From Azospirillum ramasamyi (GTDB lineage Bacteria > Pseudomonadota > Alphaproteobacteria > Azospirillales > Azospirillaceae): a stretch of DNA of 64,000 bases. The stretch is from the NCBI RefSeq assembly GCF_003233655.1, contig NZ_CP029829.1:1-64000 (forward strand). The letters run 5' to 3'. The position numbers and the translations under genes were made by a program. The notes beneath the pieces were generated by a model. The model was given only the letters and a program-made list of their open reading frames with translations, ran no database searches and was not told the DNA's origin. This document shows, piece by piece, positions 8,529 through 16,044 of the stretch (position 1 is its first letter; each line of letters opens with the position of its first letter).

Positions 8529-9926
8529 TTGAAGGCGTTGAAGCCGTTGCAGATGTCCGGCCGGGAGGTTTTGCCGCTCGTCGAGGGTGGCAAGGGTATT
8601 GCCGTATCCAACGGCGAAAGCTCCGGCGCCTGGGCGGCAGCCGGCGGGATTGGCACCTTTTCAGGTGTCAACGCCGACAGCTACGATGAGAACGGCAACC
8701 TTCTGCCGCAGATCTACAAGGGCAAGACCCGGCGCGAGCGCCACAATGAGCTGATCGCCTTCGGCATCGAGGGCGGCATCGCCCAGGCCCGCATCGCGCA
8801 CGAGACGTCGAACGGCCAGGGCCGCATCCACATGAACGTCCTGTGGGAAATGGGCGGCGCCGAGCACATCCTGCACGGCGTGCTGGAAGGCTCCCAGGGA
8901 CTGATCCACGGCGTCACCTGCGGCGCCGGCATGCCGTACAAGGTTGCCGAGATCGCGGTGCGCTACGGCGTCCATTACTACCCGATCGTGTCCTCGGCCC
9001 GCGCCTTCCGTGCGCTGTGGCTGCGCGCCTACCACAAGTTCCGCGAACATCTGGGCGGCGTGGTCTACGAGGATCCCTGGCTGGCCGGCGGCCACAACGG
9101 CCTGTCCAACTCCGAAGACCCGCAGAAGCCGGAGGATCCGTTCCCCCGCGTCCTGGCCCTGCGTCAGATGATGAACAGCTTCGGCCTGAACGACACCCCC
9201 ATCGTGATGGCGGGCGGCGTCTGGTGGCTGTCGGAGTGGGAGGACTGGATCGACAATCCCGACCTGGGGCCGATCGCCTTCCAGTTCGGCACCCGTCCGC
9301 TGCTGACCCAGGAGAGCCCGATCTCCATGGCGTGGAAGCGCAAGCTGGTCGCGCTGCAGCCGGGCGACGTCTTCCTGAACCGCTTCTCCCCGACCGGCTT
9401 CTATTCGTCGGCGGTGAAGAACCCCTTCCTGCTGGACCTGATGGCCCGGTCGGAGCGCCAGGTCGCCTATCTGTCCAAGCCGGTGGGCGAGCATTCGGCA
9501 GAATTCCCGGTGGGTCCGCGCGGCCGCCCGGTCTATGTGACCGAAAGCGACAAGCAGCGCGCCGAAGGCTGGCTGTCCCAGGGCTTCACCACCGCGCTGA
9601 AGACGCCGGACAGCACGCTGGTCTTCGTCACCCCCCAGCAGTCGGAGAAGATCCTGCACGATCAGGTCGACTGCATGGGCTGCCTGTCGGCCTGCGGCTT
9701 CTCCAACTGGGCGCAGAACGAGGAAGGGACGACGGGCAAGCGCGCCGATCCGCGCTCCTTCTGCATCCAGAAGACGCTTCAGGCGGTCAGCCACACCGAC
9801 GACTGCGAGAACCAGCTGATGTTCGCGGGGCACAACGCCTACCGCTTCGCCAGCGATCCCTACTACAATGACGGCTTCATCCCGACGGTGAAGCAGCTCG
9901 TGGAACGGATCGCCACCGGTTACTGA
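8529..9926 (+). CDS. Nitronate monooxygenase / enoyl-reductase-type flavin oxidoreductase
   Basis: About 465 residues from a TTG start at 8529, preceded at 5 bases by GGAGGG; the next candidate is the ATG at 8553. The sequence resembles the large FMN-dependent NMO/2-nitropropane dioxygenase TIM-barrel family: an early GAWAAAGGIGTFSG, a central HGVTCGAGMPYKVAEIAVRYG, and PIVMAGGVW and FQFGTRPLLT phosphate-binding segments. It also has a Cys-rich C-terminal stretch (CMGCLSACGFSNW), unusual for the family and possibly a metal or disulfide site. Substrate unknown. It stands alone between a 283-bp upstream gap and its own terminator. Confidence 0.75.
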   Translation: MKALKPLQMSGREVLPLVEGGKGIAVSNGESSGAWAAAGGIGTFSGVNADSYDENGNLLPQIYKGKTRRERHNELIAFGIEGGIAQARIAHETSNGQGRIHMNVLWEMGGAEHILHGVLEGSQGLIHGVTCGAGMPYKVAEIAVRYGVHYYPIVSSARAFRALWLRAYHKFREHLGGVVYEDPWLAGGHNGLSNSEDPQKPEDPFPRVLALRQMMNSFGLNDTPIVMAGGVWWLSEWEDWIDNPDLGPIAFQFGTRPLLTQESPISMAWKRKLVALQPGDVFLNRFSPTGFYSSAVKNPFLLDLMARSERQVAYLSKPVGEHSAEFPVGPRGRPVYVTESDKQRAEGWLSQGFTTALKTPDSTLVFVTPQQSEKILHDQVDCMGCLSACGFSNWAQNEEGTTGKRADPRSFCIQKTLQAVSHTDDCENQLMFAGHNAYRFASDPYYNDGFIPTVKQLVERIATGY

Positions 9927-9950
9927 CCGGGCGGCGGTCCCGGACCGACA

Positions 9951-9983
9951 GGGCCGCCGGCGGGTGACTGCCGGCGGCCTTTG
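9951..9983 (+). terminator. Intrinsic terminator of the flavin oxidoreductase gene
   Basis: A perfect 10-bp stem GGCCGCCGGC (9952-9961) / GCCGGCGGCC (9970-9979) with an 8-base loop, followed by TTTGC. It sits 25 bases after the stop codon. Confidence 0.75.
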
Positions 9984-10051
9984 CATAGGACCGGTCCGGC
10001 TGACGCCCATCCGGTTGGGACCTGTCCGGTTGACGTCGGTGCGACAATAAC

Positions 10052-10080
10052 TTGCACCGCCTTTCCGAATGGTTTTACAG
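10052..10080 (+). promoter_or_regulatory. Candidate promoter of irr
   Basis: TTGCAC (10052-10057) and TTACAG (10075-10080) with a 17-base spacer, about 84 bases before the irr start. The spacing is ideal; the -10 match is moderate. Confidence 0.4.
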
Positions 10081-10163
10081 TTGAACGGTCTGCGGCCTAG
10101 TGCCGCGGTCCTGTCCTGGACCTTCGTGTCCGCCCCTGTGTCGACCGTACGGGTGCCGCGCCC

Positions 10164-10595
10164 ATGATGACAGCCGAACGCCCATTCAAGCGAGCCCTCG
10201 ACCGGCTGAACGGCGCCGGGCTGCGTCCGACCCGCCAGCGCCTCGGCCTCGCCCGGCTTCTGTTCGAAGGCTGCGACCGGCACGTCACCGCGGAACAGCT
10301 GCATGGCGAGGCGCTGGCCGCCGACCTGCCGGTGTCACTGGCGACCGTCTACAACACGCTGAACCAGTTCACCTCCGCCGGCCTGCTGCGCGAGGTGGTG
10401 GTGGAGGCCGGCAAGTCCTATTTCGACACCAACACCACCGACCATCATCATTTCTTCGTCGAATCCACCGGCCGCCTCGAGGATATCGCCGCCGACCGTC
10501 TGGTGGTGGAGAACCTGCCCAGCGCCCCGGCCGGCACCCGCGTCGCCCGTGTCGACGTGATCATCCGCCTGATCGAGGACGACTGCACGGCCTGA
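10164..10595 (+). CDS. irr: Iron response regulator Irr (Fur superfamily)
   Basis: Codes for 143 residues. The N-terminal winged helix contains the recognition segment VSLATVYNTLNQFTSAGLLREV, and the dimerisation half has the heme/metal-binding run TTDHHHFF with His94-His96. That triple-His motif distinguishes Irr from ordinary Fur. The N-terminal heme-regulatory Cys-Pro of Bradyrhizobium Irr is absent, as in many other alphaproteobacterial forms. Irr controls iron uptake, heme synthesis and iron-protein genes according to heme status. No iron gene is adjacent. The second Met (10167) is an equally possible start. Confidence 0.9.
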   Translation: MMTAERPFKRALDRLNGAGLRPTRQRLGLARLLFEGCDRHVTAEQLHGEALAADLPVSLATVYNTLNQFTSAGLLREVVVEAGKSYFDTNTTDHHHFFVESTGRLEDIAADRLVVENLPSAPAGTRVARVDVIIRLIEDDCTA

Positions 10596-10689
10596 CACGG
10601 CACGGCCTGACAGGTTATGGCCACAGGTTACGGCCTGATGCCGTCGGCATCTATCTCGATCCTGCCGGTCGTTCCGCGCCGGCCGGCGC

Positions 10690-10926
10690 TCAGCGCTCGC
10701 CGTCCGGCACGCCCGTCCCGGCAGGGCGGTCGACGAAGGGCCAGCGCATATAGGCGAAGACCCAGACGGCAATCACGTTCAGGTACGGGAACAGCAGCAG
10801 CAGGATCCACAGCGGGCTGCGCCCGGCCTTCGCCAGCACCCAGCCGCCGGCGATCAGCGTATAGGTCGTGATGATCGACCCGATCAGCAGTTCCCAGAAG
10901 CCCAGATGGATGATGGTGTCCGTCAT
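10690..10926 (-). CDS. Small two-helix membrane protein (downstream paralogue)
   Basis: A 78-residue protein with two hydrophobic helices and the segment KAGRSPLWILLLLFPYLNVI...YMRWP. The same pattern (RAGFSPLWALFALLPLGHVV...HSRWP) occurs in the gene just upstream, so the two are tandem paralogues. Its ATG overlaps the upstream stop (ATGA), indicating translational coupling. I recognise no named family; small proteins with a G-x-SPLW...RWP pattern are widespread but uncharacterised as far as I know. Confidence 0.72.
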   Translation of the reverse strand: MTDTIIHLGFWELLIGSIITTYTLIAGGWVLAKAGRSPLWILLLLFPYLNVIAVWVFAYMRWPFVDRPAGTGVPDGER

Positions 10927-11153
10927 GCCGTCCTCCGCGCCTTGACCTTGCGGGCTTCGCGCACCGGCAGCACCGGCCAGCGGCTGTGCGCCATCACGCC
11001 GATCGCGACCACATGGCCCAGCGGCAGCAGCGCGAACAATGCCCACAAGGGTGAGAAGCCCGCCCGGCGCAGGATGCGCGCCATCGGCCAGACGATGGCG
11101 AGTTGGAACAGCATAAGCCCCACAAGCGGGCTGTTGACGAAATCCTCAAGCAT
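10923..11153 (-). CDS. Small two-helix membrane protein (upstream paralogue)
   Basis: A 76-residue protein from the ATG at 11153. A first helix (VGLMLFQLAIVWPMARIL) is followed by RAGFSPLWALFALLPLGHVVAIGV and the conserved RWP near the C-terminus, ending in a basic tail (REARKVKARRTA). It is homologous to the coupled downstream gene, with the same helix-turn-helix topology and the same GxSPLW and RWP motifs. Function unknown. An in-frame upstream extension exists but lacks a start with a ribosome site. Confidence 0.7.
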   Translation of the reverse strand: MLEDFVNSPLVGLMLFQLAIVWPMARILRRAGFSPLWALFALLPLGHVVAIGVMAHSRWPVLPVREARKVKARRTA

Positions 11154-11382
11154 GCCGGCCCGGATCCTCCTCCCCATGGTTGAGGGGCAGAGAAGCGCGG
11201 GCGGCCGGCTTTGTCGAGCCAAACTTTTCCCGCACCGGCATTCCGGTGCCGCCCGCCGCCTCACCAGTTCCCACCCGCACCAGGAGAGCGCGAGCGTGAA
11301 ATCACCCGGCAGGGCATGCTACAGTTTGCCGCGTCCGGCCGAACCGGCTTGACGTTCTCTGGAATTCAGCTGCGGCGGACTC

Positions 11383-13518
11383 TTGCCATTGACGGATTTC
11401 TCCGAACCGGCCGGCGCGGCGCGCGGATGGTGGCGGAAGTTGCGCTCAGGCGCGTCGCCCTTATCTCCGGTGGCCGGCGTGCGAATCGGCCTGCTCGCGG
11501 CGGTGATCGCCGGCTTCTGGCTGGTGGCCTACGCCGATCTGGAGCGTGCGCGCGACCGGGCGCTGCAGGACGGCCTGCGCCAGGCCGCCAATTTGTCGCG
11601 CTTGCTGGAGGAGGATGCCCGCCGCATCCTGGACGTTGCCGGCCGCGCGCTCTACGCGATGGCCGAAGGCGGGCGGATTCCCCCCTATCTGCTCGCCGAC
11701 ACCGCTGCGTCTTCAGGGATCGAGGCTGGTCCGGGGAGGGCGTTGCGCAGCCTGCTGGTGGTGGAACCGGATGGGCGGGTCAGGGAGGCTGCGGGGCTGG
11801 ATGCCCAGACTTCCCTTGCGGGAACCCCGATGGCCGAGGCAGCGCGCAGCGGATCGTCGGCCTTCATTGGCCCCTATCGCGACCCCGACGGGGGCTGGCG
11901 CGCCGCCCTGGTCCGGCCGCTGGCCGACGGCAGCGGCACGGCCGTGGCGATGCTCGACCTCGACCGCTTCGCCCGGCTCTACGCCACCCAGGACATCGGC
12001 CTGCGCAGCATCATCCTTCTGTATGGCGAGGACGGCGTGGTCCTGGCCTATTCACGGCCGAGCAAGCCTCTGGACAGCGACCGTGCCGTCTTCGCCTCCG
12101 TCCTGCCGCGCCTGTCCGGCGGGGAAAGCACGAAGACTCTGTCCGGCTTCGATCCGTCGGAAGGGCGCGATCGCATCGGTACGGTCCGTCGCGTGGCGGA
12201 CTTGCCGCTCTACGTCTATGTCCGCATCAGCGCCGACGATGTGCTGGCCGGCTGGCATGCCGACCGCTGGAAGCGCGTGCTGGAGACCGCCGCGGTGTCG
12301 GTGCTGGTCACGCTGCTGGCCCTGCTGGCCCTGCGGCAGCTCGGCCGGCTGGAGACGACGACCCGGGCGCTGCGGGCCAGCGAACGCCGGTCGCAGGCGC
12401 TGTTCGACAGCAGTTTCCAGATCATGGGGCTGCTGTCCCCCGACGGGCGGGTGCTGGCATTGAATCAGCCGGCCTGCGCCCTGGCCGGCTTGCCGGCGGC
12501 GGCGCTGATCGGGCGGCCCGCCTGGGAGTTCCGCGGCTGGGCCCGGACCGGCGAGTTGGCCGAGTCCTTCCGCCAATCGATCGGAAAGGCGGCGTCCGGC
12601 CGGCTCGTCCGCTATGAGACCGACGTGATCGCCGACGGCGCCACCCGGGTGATGGATGTGACGATCAAGCCGGTCTTCGACGACCAGGGCGCCGTGACGG
12701 TGCTGGTGGTGGAGGCGCGCGACATCACCGAGCGGGTGGAGGCGGCCGAGCGGCTCGCCGCCGCGCTCGACCAGGCGGAGGCCGCCAACCGCGCCAAGAG
12801 CGCCTTCCTCGCGACCATGAGCCACGAGCTGCGCACCCCGCTGAACGCCATCATCGGCTTTTCGGACATCATGCTGCACGAGCTGTTCGGACCGCTGGGC
12901 AGCCCGCGCTATCATGACTATGCGCGTCATGTGCAGAACAGCGGGCGCCATCTGCTGGACCTCATCAACGACGTGCTGGACATGTCGAAGCTGGAGGCCG
13001 GGCGCTACACGCTGGACGAAAGCTGGCTGGAGCCGGCCGACGCCATCGAGACCTGCCGGACGCTGGCGGCGGTTCCCGCCGATGCCGGCGGGGTGGCGCT
13101 GACGGTCGATTGCGCCCCCGGCCTGCCCAGGCTGCTGGCCGACGAGCGGGCCCTGCGGCAGGTCTTGCTGAACCTGCTGTCGAACGCGGTGAAGTTCACC
13201 CCGCGCGGCGGCGGGGTGACGGTGACGGCAGGGCTGGAGGCCGACGGCGGGCTTGCCATCGCGGTGCGCGACACCGGCATCGGCATCCCCGCCGACGCGC
13301 TGGCCCGCATCCTGGAGCCTTTCCAGCAGGCCGACAGCAGCATTCCCGGCCGCTTCGGCGGCACGGGGCTCGGCCTGTCGATCTGCCGCGACCTGATAGC
13401 CCTGCATGGCGGCAGCCTGTCCATCGACAGCGAGCTGGGCCGCGGCACCGTCGTCACCGTCCGCTTCCCGGCCGACCGCGTCGTCCAGCCGGTTGCGGCC
13501 GACGGGATGCAGGCGTAA
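11383..13518 (+). CDS. Membrane PAS sensor histidine kinase
   Basis: About 711 residues from a TTG at 11383. Order: TM1 near residues 30-48, a periplasmic sensor region of about 250 residues (Cache-like by size and by the repeated LLVVEPDGRV and AMLDLDRF features), TM2 near 300-322 (VSVLVTLLALLAL), a PAS domain (about 335-455), HisKA with the phospho-acceptor His481 (ATMSHELRTPLNAIIGFSDIM), and a HATPase_c domain with N, G1 (DTGIGIP) and G2 (GGTGLGLSI) boxes. No receiver domain is attached and no response regulator is adjacent, so it is an orphan kinase. Ligand unknown. The TTG start lacks a strong ribosome site, so the exact N-terminus is uncertain. Confidence 0.88.
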   Translation: MPLTDFSEPAGAARGWWRKLRSGASPLSPVAGVRIGLLAAVIAGFWLVAYADLERARDRALQDGLRQAANLSRLLEEDARRILDVAGRALYAMAEGGRIPPYLLADTAASSGIEAGPGRALRSLLVVEPDGRVREAAGLDAQTSLAGTPMAEAARSGSSAFIGPYRDPDGGWRAALVRPLADGSGTAVAMLDLDRFARLYATQDIGLRSIILLYGEDGVVLAYSRPSKPLDSDRAVFASVLPRLSGGESTKTLSGFDPSEGRDRIGTVRRVADLPLYVYVRISADDVLAGWHADRWKRVLETAAVSVLVTLLALLALRQLGRLETTTRALRASERRSQALFDSSFQIMGLLSPDGRVLALNQPACALAGLPAAALIGRPAWEFRGWARTGELAESFRQSIGKAASGRLVRYETDVIADGATRVMDVTIKPVFDDQGAVTVLVVEARDITERVEAAERLAAALDQAEAANRAKSAFLATMSHELRTPLNAIIGFSDIMLHELFGPLGSPRYHDYARHVQNSGRHLLDLINDVLDMSKLEAGRYTLDESWLEPADAIETCRTLAAVPADAGGVALTVDCAPGLPRLLADERALRQVLLNLLSNAVKFTPRGGGVTVTAGLEADGGLAIAVRDTGIGIPADALARILEPFQQADSSIPGRFGGTGLGLSICRDLIALHGGSLSIDSELGRGTVVTVRFPADRVVQPVAADGMQA

Positions 13519-13554
13519 GCCTGTCCCCGGTGAACGGAGCGAAAGGCGGACGGG

Positions 13555-13776
13555 ATGATCGGGAATGACGGAAAGCCGGTGTCCAAGGAGGAGTTGCGCA
13601 AGCACATCGCCGCCTACAACGGCCAGTCGCGCGGCTCCAAGGAGTTCGCGGCGATCCCGCGGGCGCTGGTGACGATTCTCGATGGGCTGAAACCGGGCAA
13701 GACCGGCTACGTCAAATGCCTGGACGGTCAGGTGCAGCTGTCGCGCCGCAAGGACAACAGCGTGCAGGCGGGCTGA
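13555..13776 (+). CDS. Hypothetical 73-residue protein
   Basis: Small basic soluble protein beginning MIGNDGKPVSKEELRKHIA with a helical N-terminal half and a short C-terminal strand region (TGYVKCLDGQVQLSRRKDN). A purine-rich AGGCGGACGGG precedes the ATG at suitable distance, and it is followed by a strong hairpin, so it looks like a real gene 36 bases downstream of the kinase. I do not recognise a family. Confidence 0.6.
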   Translation: MIGNDGKPVSKEELRKHIAAYNGQSRGSKEFAAIPRALVTILDGLKPGKTGYVKCLDGQVQLSRRKDNSVQAG

Positions 13777-13796
13777 TAAAAGTTCAGACTGACAAA

Positions 13797-13837
13797 CGGA
13801 AAGCGCCCTTCCCCGCGGTGGGGAAGGGCGCTTTCCG
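13797..13837. terminator. Strong bidirectional hairpin between convergent genes
   Basis: A perfect 18-bp inverted repeat: CGGAAAGCGCCCTTCCCC (13797-13814), 5-base loop, GGGGAAGGGCGCTTTCCG (13820-13837). It lies between the 3' end of the small plus-strand gene and the 3' end of actP, so it can terminate both. Confidence 0.8.
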
Positions 13838-13887
13838 TTGGAAGACCGGGCCGTCAGACCGGCGGTTGCCGATGATGAGCGCCGATA

Positions 13888-15558
13888 TCAGTGCTTGGCG
13901 GCAGCGGCGGCGCCGATGCCGGTCTGGGAGCGGACGAACTGGTCCTCGAAGGCGTTGCGCTCGGCACGGGCGGACGCGCTGCTGTCCAGCTTCGACACGA
14001 TGATCGTGACGATGAAGGCCAGCGTCATCGAGAACAGGGCCGGCTGCTCGTACGGGAAGATCGGCTTCGGGTTGTGCAGAACCACGACCCACACCGCGTT
14101 CGACAGGATCACCAGCGTCACCGCGGAAATCAGGCCGGCGATGCCGCCCGCCAGCGCGCCGCGGGTGGTCAGGCCCTTCCAGTACATCGACAGGATCAGC
14201 ACCGGGAAGTTCACCGACGCCGCGACGCCGAAGGTCAGGCCGACCAGGAAGGCGACGTTCTGGTTCTCGAAGGCGATGCCCAGCACGACGGCCAGCACGC
14301 CCAGGACCAGCGACGCGATCTTGGACACGCGCATCTCCTCGCGCTCCGTCGCCTCGCCCTTGCGGATGACGCGGGCGTAGAGGTCGTGCGCGATGGCCGA
14401 GGCGCCGGCCAGCGCCAGGCCCGACACCACCGCCAGGATGGTGGCGAAGGCGACCGCCGACAGGAAGCCCAGGAACAGGTCGCCGCCCAGCGCCTTGGCC
14501 AGATGCATCACCGGCATGTTGCCGCCGCCGATCAGCTTGCCGCCGACGATGCCGCCTTCGAAGAACTGCGGGTCGGTGCCGACGATGGTGATCGCCGCCA
14601 TGCCCAGCACGCAGATGATCAGGAAGAAGAAGCCGATGAAGCCCGACGCGTAGAAGACCGACTTGCGGGCCTCGCGCGCGTTGGGGACGGTGAAGAAACG
14701 CATCATGATGTGCGGCAGCGCCGCGGTGCCGAACAGCAGGCCCAGCGACAGCGACACCGCCGACACCGGGTCGGCCAGCAGCGTGCCCGGCCCCATGATC
14801 TTCACGCCGTCCTTGTGCGAGGCGATGGCGCTCTTGGCGATGGCCTCCAGGCTGAAGCCGAAATGCGACAGGGCCAGGAAGCACAGGATCACGCCGGCGC
14901 CCAGCAGAAGCACCGCCTTGATGATCTGCACCCAGGTGGTTGCGATCATGCCGCCGAAGGTGACGTAGACCACCATCAGCACGCCGACCACGATCACGGC
15001 GACGTTGTAGTCCAGCCCGAACAGCAGCTTGATCAGCTGGCCGGCGCCGACCATCTGGACGATCAGGTAGAAGCACACCACCGTCAGCGAGCCCACGGCG
15101 GCGAAGGTGCGGATCTTGCCCTGGTCCAGCCGGTAGGACGCGATGTCGGCGAAGGTGAAGTGGCCCAGGTTGCGCAGCCGCTCCGCCAGCAGGAACAGGA
15201 TGATCGGCCAGCCGACGAAGAAGCTGATGGTGTAGACGAAGCCGTCATAGCCCTTGGCGAACACCAGGCTCGACAATCCCAGCAGCGTCGCGGCCGACAT
15301 GTAGTCGCCGGCGATGGCCAGGCCGTTCTGGAAGCCGCTGATGCCGCCGCCCGCGGTGTAGAAGTCGGAGGTGGAGCGGGTGCGGCTGGCCGCCCAATAG
15401 GTGATGCCCAGGGTCAGCACCACGAAGGCCAGGAACATGCCGATGGCCGACAGGTTCACCGGCTGCTTTTCCAGCTGCCCGACATCGCCCGCGGCCAGCG
15501 CCGGCAGGGCGAACAGGGTGGCGGCGGCAGCCGTCAGGAGGATCCGGCGGCCGGTCAT
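13888..15558 (-). CDS. actP: Acetate/short-chain monocarboxylate : cation symporter
   Basis: A 556-residue member of the sodium:solute symporter family. A cleavable signal-like N-terminus ([21 protein letters not shown]) precedes about 13 membrane segments. Family features include [32 protein letters not shown] and [21 protein letters not shown], as in E. coli ActP. ActP imports acetate, glycolate and similar acids. The ATG at 15558 overlaps the end of the DUF485 gene (ATGA), the usual yjcH-actP arrangement. The kinase at 16045 is divergent, hinting at ligand-dependent control. The exact substrate cannot be read from the sequence. Confidence 0.9.
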   Translation of the reverse strand: MTGRRILLTAAAATLFALPALAAGDVGQLEKQPVNLSAIGMFLAFVVLTLGITYWAASRTRSTSDFYTAGGGISGFQNGLAIAGDYMSAATLLGLSSLVFAKGYDGFVYTISFFVGWPIILFLLAERLRNLGHFTFADIASYRLDQGKIRTFAAVGSLTVVCFYLIVQMVGAGQLIKLLFGLDYNVAVIVVGVLMVVYVTFGGMIATTWVQIIKAVLLLGAGVILCFLALSHFGFSLEAIAKSAIASHKDGVKIMGPGTLLADPVSAVSLSLGLLFGTAALPHIMMRFFTVPNAREARKSVFYASGFIGFFFLIICVLGMAAITIVGTDPQFFEGGIVGGKLIGGGNMPVMHLAKALGGDLFLGFLSAVAFATILAVVSGLALAGASAIAHDLYARVIRKGEATEREEMRVSKIASLVLGVLAVVLGIAFENQNVAFLVGLTFGVAASVNFPVLILSMYWKGLTTRGALAGGIAGLISAVTLVILSNAVWVVVLHNPKPIFPYEQPALFSMTLAFIVTIIVSKLDSSASARAERNAFEDQFVRSQTGIGAAAAAKH

Positions 15559-15878
15559 TGCAGCGTCTCCCGCGTGATCTCGTCGGTCAGGTCCTGGAAG
15601 CGGCCGTTGGCGAAGTGGGAATAGACGCCGGTCAGCAGCCAGGACAGAATGATGATCCCGGCCCCGATGGGAAAGCCGATGCTGAGGACCGAGTCGTCGG
15701 ACATCGGCTCGTGCAGCAGGCCAGGCGCGAAGGCCACCACCATCATGAAGCTGTAGTAGCCGACCAGCACGACGGCCGACAGGATCAGGGCCAGGCGGCT
15801 GCGCTGGCGGACCAGCTCCTGGAATTTCGGGTTCCGGCGGACCCGCTCGTAGACCGGAGTGTTCGCGGGGGAGTGCAT
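15555..15878 (-). CDS. DUF485 membrane protein, ActP partner (YjcH-like)
   Basis: A 107-residue protein with two hydrophobic helices ([19 protein letters not shown] and [21 protein letters not shown]) and the [12 protein letters not shown] lead-in typical of DUF485. In many proteobacteria this gene precedes and is coupled to actP, as here. An excellent ribosome site (GGAGGAAAC) lies directly before the ATG. Its biochemical role is not established; it is thought to support the symporter. Confidence 0.9.
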   Translation of the reverse strand: MHSPANTPVYERVRRNPKFQELVRQRSRLALILSAVVLVGYYSFMMVVAFAPGLLHEPMSDDSVLSIGFPIGAGIIILSWLLTGVYSHFANGRFQDLTDEITRETLQ

Positions 15879-16044
15879 GTTTCCTCCAGACGCTCATCGT
15901 CCTTGTGGCACCCTGTTCGGGCTTATGCTCTTCCGGCTAACAAAACACTGTTTCGCAAATTTCCCGGAAATATGACGAATTGTTTCAGCGCTATCCGGGC
16001 AACAATCCCACCGATTCGGATTGAGCCGGGGCGGCGAAGCTGGA

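Noticed and set aside
15898-16020. Sigma-54 promoter (TGGCACC near 15906)
   Set aside because: No TTGC-type -12 element at the required spacing.
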